Source of the DNA: Clostridia bacterium
Lineage (GTDB): Bacteria > Bacillota_A > Clostridia > Christensenellales > Aristaeellaceae
DNA: 22,685 nt
Assembly: GCA_017938645.1 (NCBI GenBank)
Contig: JAGBBE010000133.1
Coordinates: 1-22,685, forward strand
Direction: 5' to 3'
In this document: positions 8,718-15,519 of the stretch, one piece after another
Position numbering within the stretch: position 1 is the stretch's first letter
Layout: every line of letters begins with the position of its first letter
Position numbers and translations under genes: made by a program
Notes under the pieces: model-generated
What the model was told of the DNA's origin: nothing
Database searches by the model: none
What the model saw: only the letters and a program-made list of their open reading frames with translations

Positions 8718-10349
8718 ATGGCATATAACGATCCCATCCGTGTGCTCTGTTATGGCGATTCCAACACCTGGGGAACGATTGGCCTGTGGGAGGAATCCAC
8801 CCTGCCGACAGACCGTTTTGACCGGAATCACCGCTGGACAGGGGTTTTGCAAACAGCGCTGGGCGATGGTTTTGAGGTCATTGAAGAGGGTTTGGGCGGA
8901 CGCACCACGATCTATGAAAAGCCCGGCGAAGCCTGGAAAAACGGCGAGCCCTATCTGATCCCCTGTTTACACACCCACAGGCCGGTGGATCTGATTGTGA
9001 TCATGCTTGGTACCAATGATCTGCAAATCCACAAAACCATCACTGAGGAAGAATTGCCTGTTGGTATTTCCCGATTGGTGGATCTGGTTCAGGCATACCC
9101 CAAAGCAGGCCGTGATGGTACAGCTCCCAAAATCCTGCTGCTTGCTCCGCTGGAGGTTTGTCCATCCGCGCCTGAAGGCCGCACCGCTGTTTTCCAAAAG
9201 TTCCGCTGTGATATCGGCCGGCAGCTGAGTTTGAAAATGCCGCAGGTATATGCACAGGTTGCCAAACAAAAAGGCTGCTATTTCTTTAATACACAAGATG
9301 TGGCAGCACCTGGCCTGGCCGACGGTGTGCACATGGATGCCAAGTCCCATATCAGCCTCGGCAAAGCGGTAGCTGACTTCATCAAAAAGGAAATCTATCC
9401 GTCTAAGCCTGCTGTAGTGGACTACGATGGCAGCCGATCCAAGCTGTACATGCGTTTTCAGAAGCAGATGCACGCTGCACAGGGGATGGCCATTCACAAT
9501 GAGCGGGCATATCTTTTGTATGATTCCGGCTGGTGCGCTGTCCACGATCTGAGCGAGCGCGATGCAAAGCCGCTGGACTTTTTCCCGCTTGGCTCCATGA
9601 ACGAAGGAACGCCTACCAAGGACTACCGCAACCATGCCAATCAGGCTATGTTTGGCACCCTTCAGCACGGCGATAACCCTATTCCGCTTCTGTATGTAAC
9701 CATCGGTAAAGGCATCGGCACAGATGAGGACGGTTTCTATTACCGCTGTGCGGTGGAAAACATTGTGCGTACAACGGATGAAAACGGTGTGGAACATCAC
9801 CGGGCTGAAACGCTGCAAACCATCTGTTATCAGCCGGAAGGTATTGAGAATACAGCCTTTATGCCGCCCTGCTGGGGTTGCCCGGCTTTTTTCCCAGACA
9901 CGAAAAACGGTTTTCTGTACATTTTTTCCGCGCGCTACCGCACCAAGCGCGGCTGTGTTCCCGAAGGCGAACAAAATGCGTTTCTCATCACCAAATTCCC
10001 GCTGCCCGAGCTTTCTGCGGGTTCAATGGTGCATCTGACTCCGGCAGATATTCTGGATCAGTTTGCAGTACCTTCGGATACGCTGTTTACACAGGGCGGT
10101 CTGCTGGCAGGTGACAAGCTGATTTATACCTTCGGCCTCCCTGAGCAGAATTATCCTGATGAGATCATGGTTTTTGATCTCAAACAGAAAAAGCTCACAG
10201 CGCACATCCGCAATCTGGATGAAGCCCTTCACGGCGAGGAACTGGAAAGCTGCGCGATCTACTGCGGCAATCTGATGCTCAACACCTGCGCGGGCGGCAT
10301 ATACACCTTATGCGCACTCCCCAAAGAAGAGGAGCCTGCTGATGACTGA
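8718..10349 (+). CDS. SGNH/GDSL hydrolase with C-terminal propeller-like domain
   Basis: A two-part protein of 543 residues from ATG 8718, which has a GAGGCG site ahead of it; a TTG at 8697 is open but overlaps the preceding gene. Residues 1 to about 230 are an SGNH esterase: catalytic Ser15 in YGDSN, the block III motif GTND at 98-101, and Asp202/His205 in DGVHMD. Residues 235-543 form a second domain with repeated short beta motifs and a HANQ motif at 306-309, which looks like a sugar-binding or lyase-type beta-propeller. No signal peptide is seen. A likely role is removing acyl groups from an imported sugar before oxidation. It overlaps the next gene by eight bases. Confidence 0.8.
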   Translation: MAYNDPIRVLCYGDSNTWGTIGLWEESTLPTDRFDRNHRWTGVLQTALGDGFEVIEEGLGGRTTIYEKPGEAWKNGEPYLIPCLHTHRPVDLIVIMLGTNDLQIHKTITEEELPVGISRLVDLVQAYPKAGRDGTAPKILLLAPLEVCPSAPEGRTAVFQKFRCDIGRQLSLKMPQVYAQVAKQKGCYFFNTQDVAAPGLADGVHMDAKSHISLGKAVADFIKKEIYPSKPAVVDYDGSRSKLYMRFQKQMHAAQGMAIHNERAYLLYDSGWCAVHDLSERDAKPLDFFPLGSMNEGTPTKDYRNHANQAMFGTLQHGDNPIPLLYVTIGKGIGTDEDGFYYRCAVENIVRTTDENGVEHHRAETLQTICYQPEGIENTAFMPPCWGCPAFFPDTKNGFLYIFSARYRTKRGCVPEGEQNAFLITKFPLPELSAGSMVHLTPADILDQFAVPSDTLFTQGGLLAGDKLIYTFGLPEQNYPDEIMVFDLKQKKLTAHIRNLDEALHGEELESCAIYCGNLMLNTCAGGIYTLCALPKEEEPADD

Positions 10350-11694
10350 TGAAATTCTGTTGCATAAAAAGGTACCTCTAAGTGGCAACTACGATGTGGT
10401 CGTTGCCGGGGGCGGCCCCGCAGGGTTTACGGCAGCCATTTCTGCTGCGCGTGCTGGTTTGCGAACGGCTTTGGTGGAGAAACTTTCCTTTTTTGGCGGC
10501 ACAGCCACAGCAGGTTATGTGGTGCCCATCAGCGGCTTCTTCCATCAAGACAGACGCGTAATTGGGGGCATTGCGTGGGAATTTGTTGAACGCCTACAAG
10601 CCATGAACGCTGCGCAGGTGGAACTGCCCAAAGGTCATGTGTCCTTCCATGTAGAAAGCTACAAACTGCTGTGCGAGCGCATGCTTGTGCAGGAAGACGT
10701 AGCGCTATACACTAACGCCTGTCTGACGGACTGCATCATCGCTGACGACCGGATCACACACATCGTTTTTGAAGGTCCAAGCGGTGCAGAAGCACTTAGT
10801 GCCCGTTGCTTTATCGATGCAACCGGTGATGCTGTTCTGTGCCGGAAAGCAGGAGTTCCCATGCAGTCGGCGGATGAACTGCAGCCCATATCCCTGTGCT
10901 TTTTGCTGGAAGGTGTTGATGTTACGACACCGCTTCTGCGTGACAGTATTCATCACGACGGTAAAAACGGACGAGGCTCCTGTCAGCAGGAGATTCATGC
11001 CTATCTCGCTTCCTGCATGGCAGAAGGCCGGCTTTCACAATTCGGCGGCCCATGGTTCAATTCGCTTGTGCAAGGAAACGCAATAGCCGTTAACATCACC
11101 CGCCGTGCCGGAAACGCTGCCGACCGTGCCGAACGCACCCGCACAGAGCTTTTGCTGCGGGAGGATATGTTTGCCATTGTTGCGCTGCTGCGCGAAAAAT
11201 ATCCCGAGTTCAAACACTGCAGCATTGCAGCATCCGGCGTAGGCGCAGGCGTGCGGGAAACACAACGCATTGCGGGCATTGGCTGCATGACGCTGGAATC
11301 CATGCTTTTGGAAATAGAACCTGAATGCGCCGTATCGCGCTGCGCTCACCCTATGGATATCCACAGTGCCACCAGTCAATCGCAGCAGCTTACACCGCTT
11401 GCTCATGCGCCTGGTATCCCTCATACTACGTTGATTCCTCAAAAGTTCTCCAATCTGTTGGTAGCCGGACGCTGCCTGAGCGCTGATTCACACGCATACG
11501 CATCACTCCGCGTACAAGCCACCCTGATGGCTACCGGTGAAGCAGCCGGTGTAATGGCTGCACTTGCCTGCGAAAAAGATTGTGCATTCGCAAAGCTTGA
11601 TGCTGCCAAACTGCAAAGTATGCTCAAAAAACGCAGTTTGCTTCCTGTAACGGAGCAAAAAAGCGAGAAGAATCTTAGAGACATAACTGGATGA
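10342..11694 (+). CDS. FAD-dependent oxidoreductase (fourth of four)
   Basis: A 450-residue FAD_oxidored-family protein with the motif VAGGGPAGFTAA at residues 21-32 and FFGGTATAGY after it. The mid-protein motif is GVRETQRIAG, a slightly diverged form of the VRETR motif in its paralogues. The closing region AGRCLSADSHAYASLRV to GEAAGVMAALA is closest to that of the partial first gene (AGRCVSADS). The gene starts eight bases inside the preceding hydrolase gene, with GAGGAG at about 10329, so the two are translated together. It is the last gene of the carbohydrate locus; terminator-like hairpins lie about 60 and 165 bases downstream. Confidence 0.87.
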   Translation: MTDEILLHKKVPLSGNYDVVVAGGGPAGFTAAISAARAGLRTALVEKLSFFGGTATAGYVVPISGFFHQDRRVIGGIAWEFVERLQAMNAAQVELPKGHVSFHVESYKLLCERMLVQEDVALYTNACLTDCIIADDRITHIVFEGPSGAEALSARCFIDATGDAVLCRKAGVPMQSADELQPISLCFLLEGVDVTTPLLRDSIHHDGKNGRGSCQQEIHAYLASCMAEGRLSQFGGPWFNSLVQGNAIAVNITRRAGNAADRAERTRTELLLREDMFAIVALLREKYPEFKHCSIAASGVGAGVRETQRIAGIGCMTLESMLLEIEPECAVSRCAHPMDIHSATSQSQQLTPLAHAPGIPHTTLIPQKFSNLLVAGRCLSADSHAYASLRVQATLMATGEAAGVMAALACEKDCAFAKLDAAKLQSMLKKRSLLPVTEQKSEKNLRDITG

Positions 11695-11755
11695 AGGACA
11701 GGAATATGGAGAATCACTTTGGGGCATAGATACGGATAAATCCCACAGGGCTATT

Positions 11756-11771
11756 AAAACCGCAAGGTTTT
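11756..11771 (+). terminator. Small hairpin with GCAA tetraloop
   Basis: AAAACC and GGTTTT pair around a GCAA loop, which is a very stable tetraloop. The stem is short and AT-rich. It may be a weak terminator or an RNA 3'-end structure after the flavoprotein gene. Confidence 0.3.
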
Positions 11772-11859
11772 GTCCCCCCCTGCAGAAGCGGCGCAGCAGT
11801 TTGTGACAAAAGGTAAGTTCTCCGCGTATCAATCTCACCGTATGCAAAATAATCGAAAA

Positions 11860-11886
11860 CGCCAGCATCACGCTGGCGCTTTTTTG
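11860..11886 (+). terminator. Rho-independent terminator ending the carbohydrate locus
   Basis: CGCCAGC and GCTGGCG form a seven-pair GC-rich stem around ATCAC, followed directly by CTTTTTT. This is a classical intrinsic terminator and marks the end of plus-strand transcription from the catabolic operon. From here to 12301 I see no credible gene, only the replication-type sites listed separately and a 12-bp palindrome CTTGATATCAAG at 12150-12161. Confidence 0.85.
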
Positions 11887-12181
11887 TGCTGTTAAGAAGG
11901 AAAATAATCGTGCTTGCGCAAACGGTAAAAAAGGTAGCCACGCTGCAAGGAGCTTAACTAGCGGTAGAAAAGTAATGCTTCCAGTTGCTTTCTCCAGCAC
12001 CTGCGGGAACAAGCGCCTCCCGGATACACCCCGCTATTCAGATCGAGATTTGTTTGCACGACATAGCTCGGTTTTTTCCTCCACCTCTGCGATTCTTGAC
12101 GATACGGAAGGCTGCTACAGAGTCACTTTCTTCGATGGCTTCGTAGCTACTTGATATCAAGATAATGAAGAAGTAAAAAAG

Positions 12182-12190
12182 TTATCCACA
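12182..12190 (+). other. Perfect DnaA box
   Basis: TTATCCACA exactly matches the DnaA-box consensus TTATNCACA. One such 9-mer can occur by chance. Here it is 60 bases from AT-rich 11-bp repeats and 110 bases from a winged-helix gene of replication type, which makes an origin of an integrated plasmid-like element plausible. Confidence 0.4.
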
Positions 12191-12249
12191 AAATAAGGCA
12201 TAGCCTTCCTCCTTCTTCAAACTCTCATTCGGCGTAAGCTATATAATTC

Positions 12250-12278
12250 TTTATTATTTATTTATTATTTATTTATTA
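12250..12278 (+). repeat. AT-only 11-bp tandem repeat
   Basis: The unit TTTATTATTTA is present twice in full and then in part (TTTATTA). It is entirely A/T, as expected of an unwinding element. It lies between the DnaA box and the minus-strand winged-helix gene. Confidence 0.55.
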
Positions 12279-12301
12279 CGGATGCTGTTATTACACTGAC
12301 T

Positions 12302-12676
12302 TTATGCTATTTTTACACCATCGCTAGTGTTGTTTTTGCATTCTTTGGAAAATAAAGATCTGTAATCTTCCAGAACTTTGCCTGTATCAATATACAAGGC
12401 ACCCTCAGTCACCTGAATATAGCCCTTGTCAATCAGCTGCTTACGTGCTCTGAAGTAGTTTTCACGTTTGCTGATTCCGGTCATTTGAAGCATGTACTTG
12501 GCAGAAGGAGAAAAAGAGCCATCACCGGTGCAGCCTAATAGCGCCAGCATAATCTTTGATTCGTTGCCGTTAAAAAGATGATTCACTGCTGCGAACAGTT
12601 CATTGGGAAACATGACGAATGGAGGAGTAATAGTGTCCTTATCGTGAAAAATCTGGGGTGCTTTTTCGGTGCTCAT
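12302..12676 (-). CDS. Small winged-helix protein, replication-type
   Basis: A 124-residue protein reading left, with a GAAAGGA site upstream of its ATG. The segment FVMFPNELFAAV, then a helix with ESKIMLALLGC, then SPSAKYMLQMTGISKRENYFRARKQLIDKGYI is a winged-helix pattern. It resembles the DNA-binding domains of plasmid and phage replication initiators or replisome organisers, and some MarR-like folds. I cannot name a family securely. It is short for a full initiator, so it may be one domain or an accessory factor. Its 3' end faces the AT repeats and DnaA box, and upstream lie the excisionase and integrase genes. This supports a place in the maintenance module of an integrated element. Confidence 0.6.
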   Translation of the reverse strand: MSTEKAPQIFHDKDTITPPFVMFPNELFAAVNHLFNGNESKIMLALLGCTGDGSFSPSAKYMLQMTGISKRENYFRARKQLIDKGYIQVTEGALYIDTGKVLEDYRSLFSKECKNNTSDGVKIA

Positions 12677-12775
12677 CGCTGTTTTTTTTTCCTTTCATGA
12701 TGTTTTAATGAAGTATCCCCAATGTTGTGTACCTTGTGTTGAAATGTATTTGGTTGATTGCCGGACTAGGTGCCC

Positions 12776-12957
12776 CTCTCCCTTTGATGCCTCCGCCATA
12801 CAGATCGGTCGAAAAGTTTGTCATCAAGGAAGATGGCGTCAGAAAGACGGACAGAATCAATTATCTTCCCTTCTCCTCTCGTTCTGATAAGGATTCACTG
12901 ATGAAAACATTGGATGGATTCCGTGAGCTGTACATCAATTCAAAGCAGAGGGAGGCA
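12776..12957 (+). pseudogene. Possible coding remnant of unknown origin
   Basis: One plus-strand frame reads like real protein, with VEKFVIKEDGV, RINYLPFSSRSD and TLDGFRELYINSKQREA. It has charged and hydrophobic residues in coding-like alternation and ordinary codons. It has no ribosome binding site or sensible start, and at its 3' end it runs into the antisense of the excisionase gene. I read it as a truncated gene fragment, perhaps from the element, but I do not recognise the family. It could also be chance. Confidence 0.25.
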
Positions 12958-12960
12958 AGT

Positions 12961-13164
12961 TCATGCCTCCGTGCTTTGGTGAAAAGCGGCTGCCTGGTTA
13001 TTGAGCCATTCTTTAAAGGGTTCGACGGGAATAAACCAGCGATTGCACGTTTGGAATGCGGGAAAATCAGAGCGGTTTACAATCTTCTGCATTGTGGGAC
13101 GGGATACATTGATGGCTTCTGCCGCCTGGGTCAGGGTATAGGATAGCTTTGGTAGTTCGGTCAT
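12961..13164 (-). CDS. Excisionase-like helix-turn-helix protein
   Basis: A 67-residue protein with the MerR-like HTH_17 pattern used by excisionases: YTLTQAAEAINVSRPTMQKIV, shown here only to mark the recognition helix, then a wing ending in RWFIPVEPFKEWL. It should bend DNA at the attachment site and steer the integrase towards excision. I chose the ATG at 13164 because AAAGGGG lies just upstream; a longer reading from 13209 would pass through the promoter. It is transcribed away from the XRE regulator and integrase, from a promoter with a perfect TATAAT box. A role as a small regulator is an alternative. Confidence 0.75.
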   Translation of the reverse strand: MTELPKLSYTLTQAAEAINVSRPTMQKIVNRSDFPAFQTCNRWFIPVEPFKEWLNNQAAAFHQSTEA

Positions 13165-13187
13165 ACGAACACCCCTTTCTTTTTTTG

Positions 13188-13222
13188 ATATGCGTATTAT
13201 AATACTCAAATATGCGTATTAT
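13188..13222. repeat. Operator-like direct repeats in the divergent promoter
   Basis: ATATGCGTATTAT occurs at 13188-13200 and again at 13210-13222, 22 bp apart, so both lie on the same DNA face. Between them GTATTATAATAC is a 12-bp palindrome. Both repeats overlap the excisionase promoter. They are likely binding sites for the XRE protein encoded at 13292. Confidence 0.55.
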
Positions 13223-13225
13223 CAA
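13196..13225 (-). promoter_or_regulatory. Promoter of the excisionase gene
   Basis: On the minus strand, TTGATA (13220-13225) and a perfect TATAAT (13196-13201) are separated by 18 bases. The -10 box is about 30 bases upstream of the excisionase ATG. Confidence 0.6.
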
Positions 13226-13244
13226 TAAAAATTCGCAAATGTTG

Positions 13245-13273
13245 TTGCAAATTTGAATAATATATGTTATTAT
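13245..13273 (+). promoter_or_regulatory. Promoter of the XRE regulator gene
   Basis: TTGCAA at 13245-13250 and TATTAT at 13268-13273 are 17 bases apart. They sit just upstream of the GAGGTG ribosome binding site of the gene at 13292. The -10 match is moderate. Confidence 0.45.
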
Positions 13274-13291
13274 ACTCATTGAGGTGATATT

Positions 13292-13957
13292 ATGAATGAT
13301 GTGTACGAGGTCATTGACACGTTACGCAAGCACAAAAACATGACTGGAAAGAAATTGGCGGAACTGGCTGGCATGCCTGTTACCACGTTGGCAACGATTA
13401 TGGGACGTAAGCCTGTTGCTATCCCGAAAAAGCACCTTGTAGCACTGGCCAACGCCCTTGAAGTTCAATGGTACGAGCTACTGAACGTCTCTGAATGCGC
13501 ATACCCAGATGGAGCGAAAATTCCCAGCAAGCTGTCGCCACATGATGTAGAGGAGATCATGCATAATCTGATCGGGTATGATGAGCATTGCGATGTTCGA
13601 TACAACGTCATTGGGCGTGGTACATCAGGGCCAGAAAGACAAAGAATCATGTGCGAGTATGGAATGACGATGCCAGGTACTGATCATGACGAAGAATATG
13701 TACCTGCATGTGATGTGCAATATAGGCACAGCATTATTTTCATGCTCAACCGTCTGAATACGGAAGGGCTGCTCGAAGCCATGCATCAGGTTGCTGCGAT
13801 TGCACGCGATCCCAACCTGTGTAGAGGAAATACAAAGGAGGACACCATATGGCAAAAAGAAAAGCTGCCAATGGCAGCGGAACACTCAGAGAACGAAAGG
13901 ATGGTCATTGGGAAGGACAGTACGTCGTCGGACGAGATCCCGGAACAGGAGTGCTGA
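13292..13957 (+). CDS. XRE-family transcriptional regulator
   Basis: A 221-residue protein. Residues 1-66 are a helix-turn-helix of the Cro/CI class, with KKLAELAGMPVTTLATIM as the helix pair and ALANALEVQWYELL closing the domain. The rest (about 75-190) has no fold I recognise; a multimerisation or sensing part is likely. GAGGTG before the ATG is a good site. It is divergent from the excisionase gene and probably represses it through the repeats between them. Its last 36 codons overlap the integrase gene in another frame, which is long for bacteria. The tail after residue 185 may be a recent extension caused by loss of an earlier stop. Confidence 0.8.
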   Translation: MNDVYEVIDTLRKHKNMTGKKLAELAGMPVTTLATIMGRKPVAIPKKHLVALANALEVQWYELLNVSECAYPDGAKIPSKLSPHDVEEIMHNLIGYDEHCDVRYNVIGRGTSGPERQRIMCEYGMTMPGTDHDEEYVPACDVQYRHSIIFMLNRLNTEGLLEAMHQVAAIARDPNLCRGNTKEDTIWQKEKLPMAAEHSENERMVIGKDSTSSDEIPEQEC

Positions 13958-14997
13958 TCCGAAAAAGCGTGTATGGAAAAAACAAAGACGAGTGTTCCAA
14001 GAAGCTGCGGGAAGCAACGGCTTCCGTGGACAATGGTACCTATCGGCTGCCCAAGAAGATCACTGTGAAAGAATGGATGAACGTCTGGTTCACGGAGTAC
14101 TGCAACGATCTGAAGGAGCGTACCAAACACACCTACCGTTCTGCCATCGACACCCACATCATTCCCGGGTTGGGCGCTACGAAGCTTACTGCACTGAAGC
14201 CACCGATGATCCAGCGCTTCGTGAACAGTCTGACGAACCTCGCTCCCAAGACAGTCAGGAATGTTTACGGCATCCTGCACAGGGCGTTGGAAGTGGCCGT
14301 CGAACAGGACTACCTTTCCAAGAATCCTGCCTCCGCCGTACATTCGCTGCCTCGTATCGAACCTCAAAAGGTTAGCTTCCTTGCAGGCGAGGAACTGCTC
14401 CGGTTTCTGGAGATCATCCGTGGAAATCCATATGAAATGGTGTTCCGTCTTGCTGTCTTTACTGGCATGCGTGAGGGTGAACTTATCGGCCTGAGTTGGG
14501 ATGATGTGGAATTCGATGCGGGTACCATCACCGTCCGGTGGCAGATGCAGCTGGTGAAGGGCGAATACAAGCGGCTCGCGACCAAGAATGACAAGTGGAG
14601 AAACCTGACACCGGCAGCTTCGGTGATGGAGATGCTACGCACGCATCGCAAAGCACAGTGTAAAAAGCAGCTGCAGGTTGGCGAGCTGTGGAACAACAAA
14701 TACAATCTGGTGTTTACCCGTGAAAATGGGGAGAACATCGCACGCAACACCCTGTACCACAACTTTAAGCATCTTCAGAAAAAAGCAGGTCTTCCAGAGA
14801 CGACCCGCTTTCATGATCTGCGACATTCATATGCCGTCTTCGCCCTGGAAGCCGGAGACAACATGAAAGAAATCCAGGCGGCCTTGGGCCATTACAGCGC
14901 TGCCTTTACCATGAACACCTATGCTCACGTCTCCGATCAGGCACGGCGTGAATCTGCAAAGCGTCAGGAAGAAAAGATGAAACGCATGCTCATCTGA
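13849..14997 (+). CDS. Tyrosine recombinase / integrase
   Basis: A 382-residue integrase of the Tn916/phage type. Residues 9-60 form an arm-binding domain (GSGTLRERKDGHWEGQY). Residues 72-160 are the SAM-like core-binding domain, and 175-370 the catalytic domain. All active-site residues are visible: Arg208 in TGMREGEL, Lys246 in the beta hairpin, His322 and Arg325 in HDLRH, His348 in LGH, and the nucleophile Tyr358 in NTYAHV. It begins at ATG 13849 behind a near-perfect AAAGGAGG. It catalyses integration and excision of the element. The tRNA-Pro fragment 92 bases past its stop is its likely attachment core. It appears intact and functional. Confidence 0.95.
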   Translation: MAKRKAANGSGTLRERKDGHWEGQYVVGRDPGTGVLIRKSVYGKNKDECSKKLREATASVDNGTYRLPKKITVKEWMNVWFTEYCNDLKERTKHTYRSAIDTHIIPGLGATKLTALKPPMIQRFVNSLTNLAPKTVRNVYGILHRALEVAVEQDYLSKNPASAVHSLPRIEPQKVSFLAGEELLRFLEIIRGNPYEMVFRLAVFTGMREGELIGLSWDDVEFDAGTITVRWQMQLVKGEYKRLATKNDKWRNLTPAASVMEMLRTHRKAQCKKQLQVGELWNNKYNLVFTRENGENIARNTLYHNFKHLQKKAGLPETTRFHDLRHSYAVFALEAGDNMKEIQAALGHYSAAFTMNTYAHVSDQARRESAKRQEEKMKRMLI

Positions 14998-15009
14998 TTT
15001 TTCTCCAAT

Positions 15010-15031
15010 TGCGGTCAAAAATGCGGTCAAA
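15010..15031 (+). repeat. TGCGGTCAAA direct repeat behind the integrase
   Basis: TGCGGTCAAA occurs at 15010-15019 and 15022-15031, immediately after the integrase stop. Short direct repeats at this position can be recombinase arm sites. I give this as an inference from position only. Confidence 0.4.
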
Positions 15032-15046
15032 CCCGCTTTTAAATAC

Positions 15047-15084
15047 AAAAAAAGCCCAGCAAATCGTTGAATTGCAAGGCTTTT
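15047..15084. terminator. Bidirectional terminator between integrase and tRNA fragment
   Basis: AAAAGCC and GGCTTTT pair, with an inner GCAA/TTGC stem separated by a small internal loop. A run of seven Ts lies on the minus-strand side and four on the plus side. It would end the integrase transcript and, on the other strand, the original tRNA transcript. Confidence 0.6.
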
Positions 15085-15088
15085 CAAC

Positions 15089-15137
15089 TGGTCGAGGTGA
15101 CAGGATTTGAACCTGCGACCTTTTGGTCCCGAACCGC
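15089..15137 (-). other. tRNA-Pro(CGG) 3' half: integration attachment core
   Basis: On the minus strand this reads as the anticodon loop TTCGGGA (15127-15133), the 3' anticodon strand CCAAA, a T-arm with GGTTCAAATCC, the acceptor strand CACCTCG, the discriminator A and CCA. The 5' half is absent: the bases beyond 15137 do not complete the anticodon stem (TTTGG expected, GGCGG found), and no D-arm or 5' acceptor strand follows. This is the pattern left when a tyrosine-recombinase element integrates into the 3' part of a tRNA gene. It is not a functional tRNA. Confidence 0.8.
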
Positions 15138-15336
15138 CGCGATTGCGACCATATTATACATGTTTATAGCATTTCTTTGATATCCTTGTGAGGTTCAAGA
15201 GGGTTGAATAAGCCACTTTCTTCTGGTGTGCTATTGCCGTTTCCACTAATGGGAAGGGGGCTATATCAGCTCTTTGTTTTACTCAAAAATACCATTCATT
15301 TTGTCTGACATCCATGGTTGCTTCAAACCCTTTCTA
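15138..15336. other. Gene-free stretch to the right of the attachment core
   Basis: I see no gene, tRNA part or convincing promoter in these 199 bases. The next coding sequence starts at 15622, so the gene-free region is about 480 bases. The rest of it is taken up by the tandem repeat array, a terminator and a structured leader, listed separately. Confidence 0.6.
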
Positions 15337-15435
15337 CTTTGAACACATCTTCAAACATCTTTGACGCAACTTTGAAACTACTATGACAACACTTCCAAAC
15401 AACATCCACACTACTTTGAAACATCTTTGAACCAC
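15337..15435. repeat. Nine-unit 11-bp tandem repeat array (iteron-like)
   Basis: Units start at 15337, 15348, 15359, 15370, 15381, 15392, 15403, 15414 and 15425, each 11 bp, with consensus near CTTTGAAACAA. Units 1, 4, 8 and 9 begin with exact CTTTGAA; units at 15348, 15392 and 15403 are more diverged. The 11-bp phase is kept through all nine units. One unit is about one helical turn, so all sites face the same side of the DNA. The period is not a multiple of three, so the array is not coding. It could bind an initiator, partition, recombinase or regulator protein. Confidence 0.75.
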
Positions 15436-15436
15436 A

Positions 15437-15466
15437 ACAAAAAGCGGAGTGAAAAATCACTCCGCT
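15437..15466 (-). terminator. Perfect 10-bp stem-loop, minus-strand terminator
   Basis: AGCGGAGTGA and TCACTCCGCT pair perfectly around four bases. On the minus strand the stem is followed by TTTTTGTTG, a good T-run; the plus side has only TAAATTTG. It directly borders the repeat array and may insulate it from transcription. Confidence 0.65.
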
Positions 15467-15519
15467 AAATTTGTTTGAAAGAAAATTCAAAAATAAAAAC
15501 CTCGTACGACAAAATGACT

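Noticed and set aside
11503..12012. Minus-strand open frame of 169 codons
   Set aside because: It overlaps the flavoprotein gene end and crosses a strong terminator, and its sequence has no domain pattern.
11700..12300. Left copy of the tRNA-Pro attachment core
   Set aside because: I searched by eye for the T-arm and acceptor sequence on both strands and found no copy. The left boundary of the element stays undefined.
12727..13146. Plus-strand open frame of 139 codons as an intact gene
   Set aside because: Its second half is the antisense of a clear excisionase gene and there is no ribosome binding site. Only the first part is kept as a possible remnant.
15089..15165. Functional tRNA-Pro gene
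   Set aside because: There is no D-arm, no 5' acceptor strand and the anticodon stem is not completed.
15337..15435. CRISPR-like array
   Set aside because: The units are 11 bp and directly adjacent, with no spacers and no cas genes nearby.
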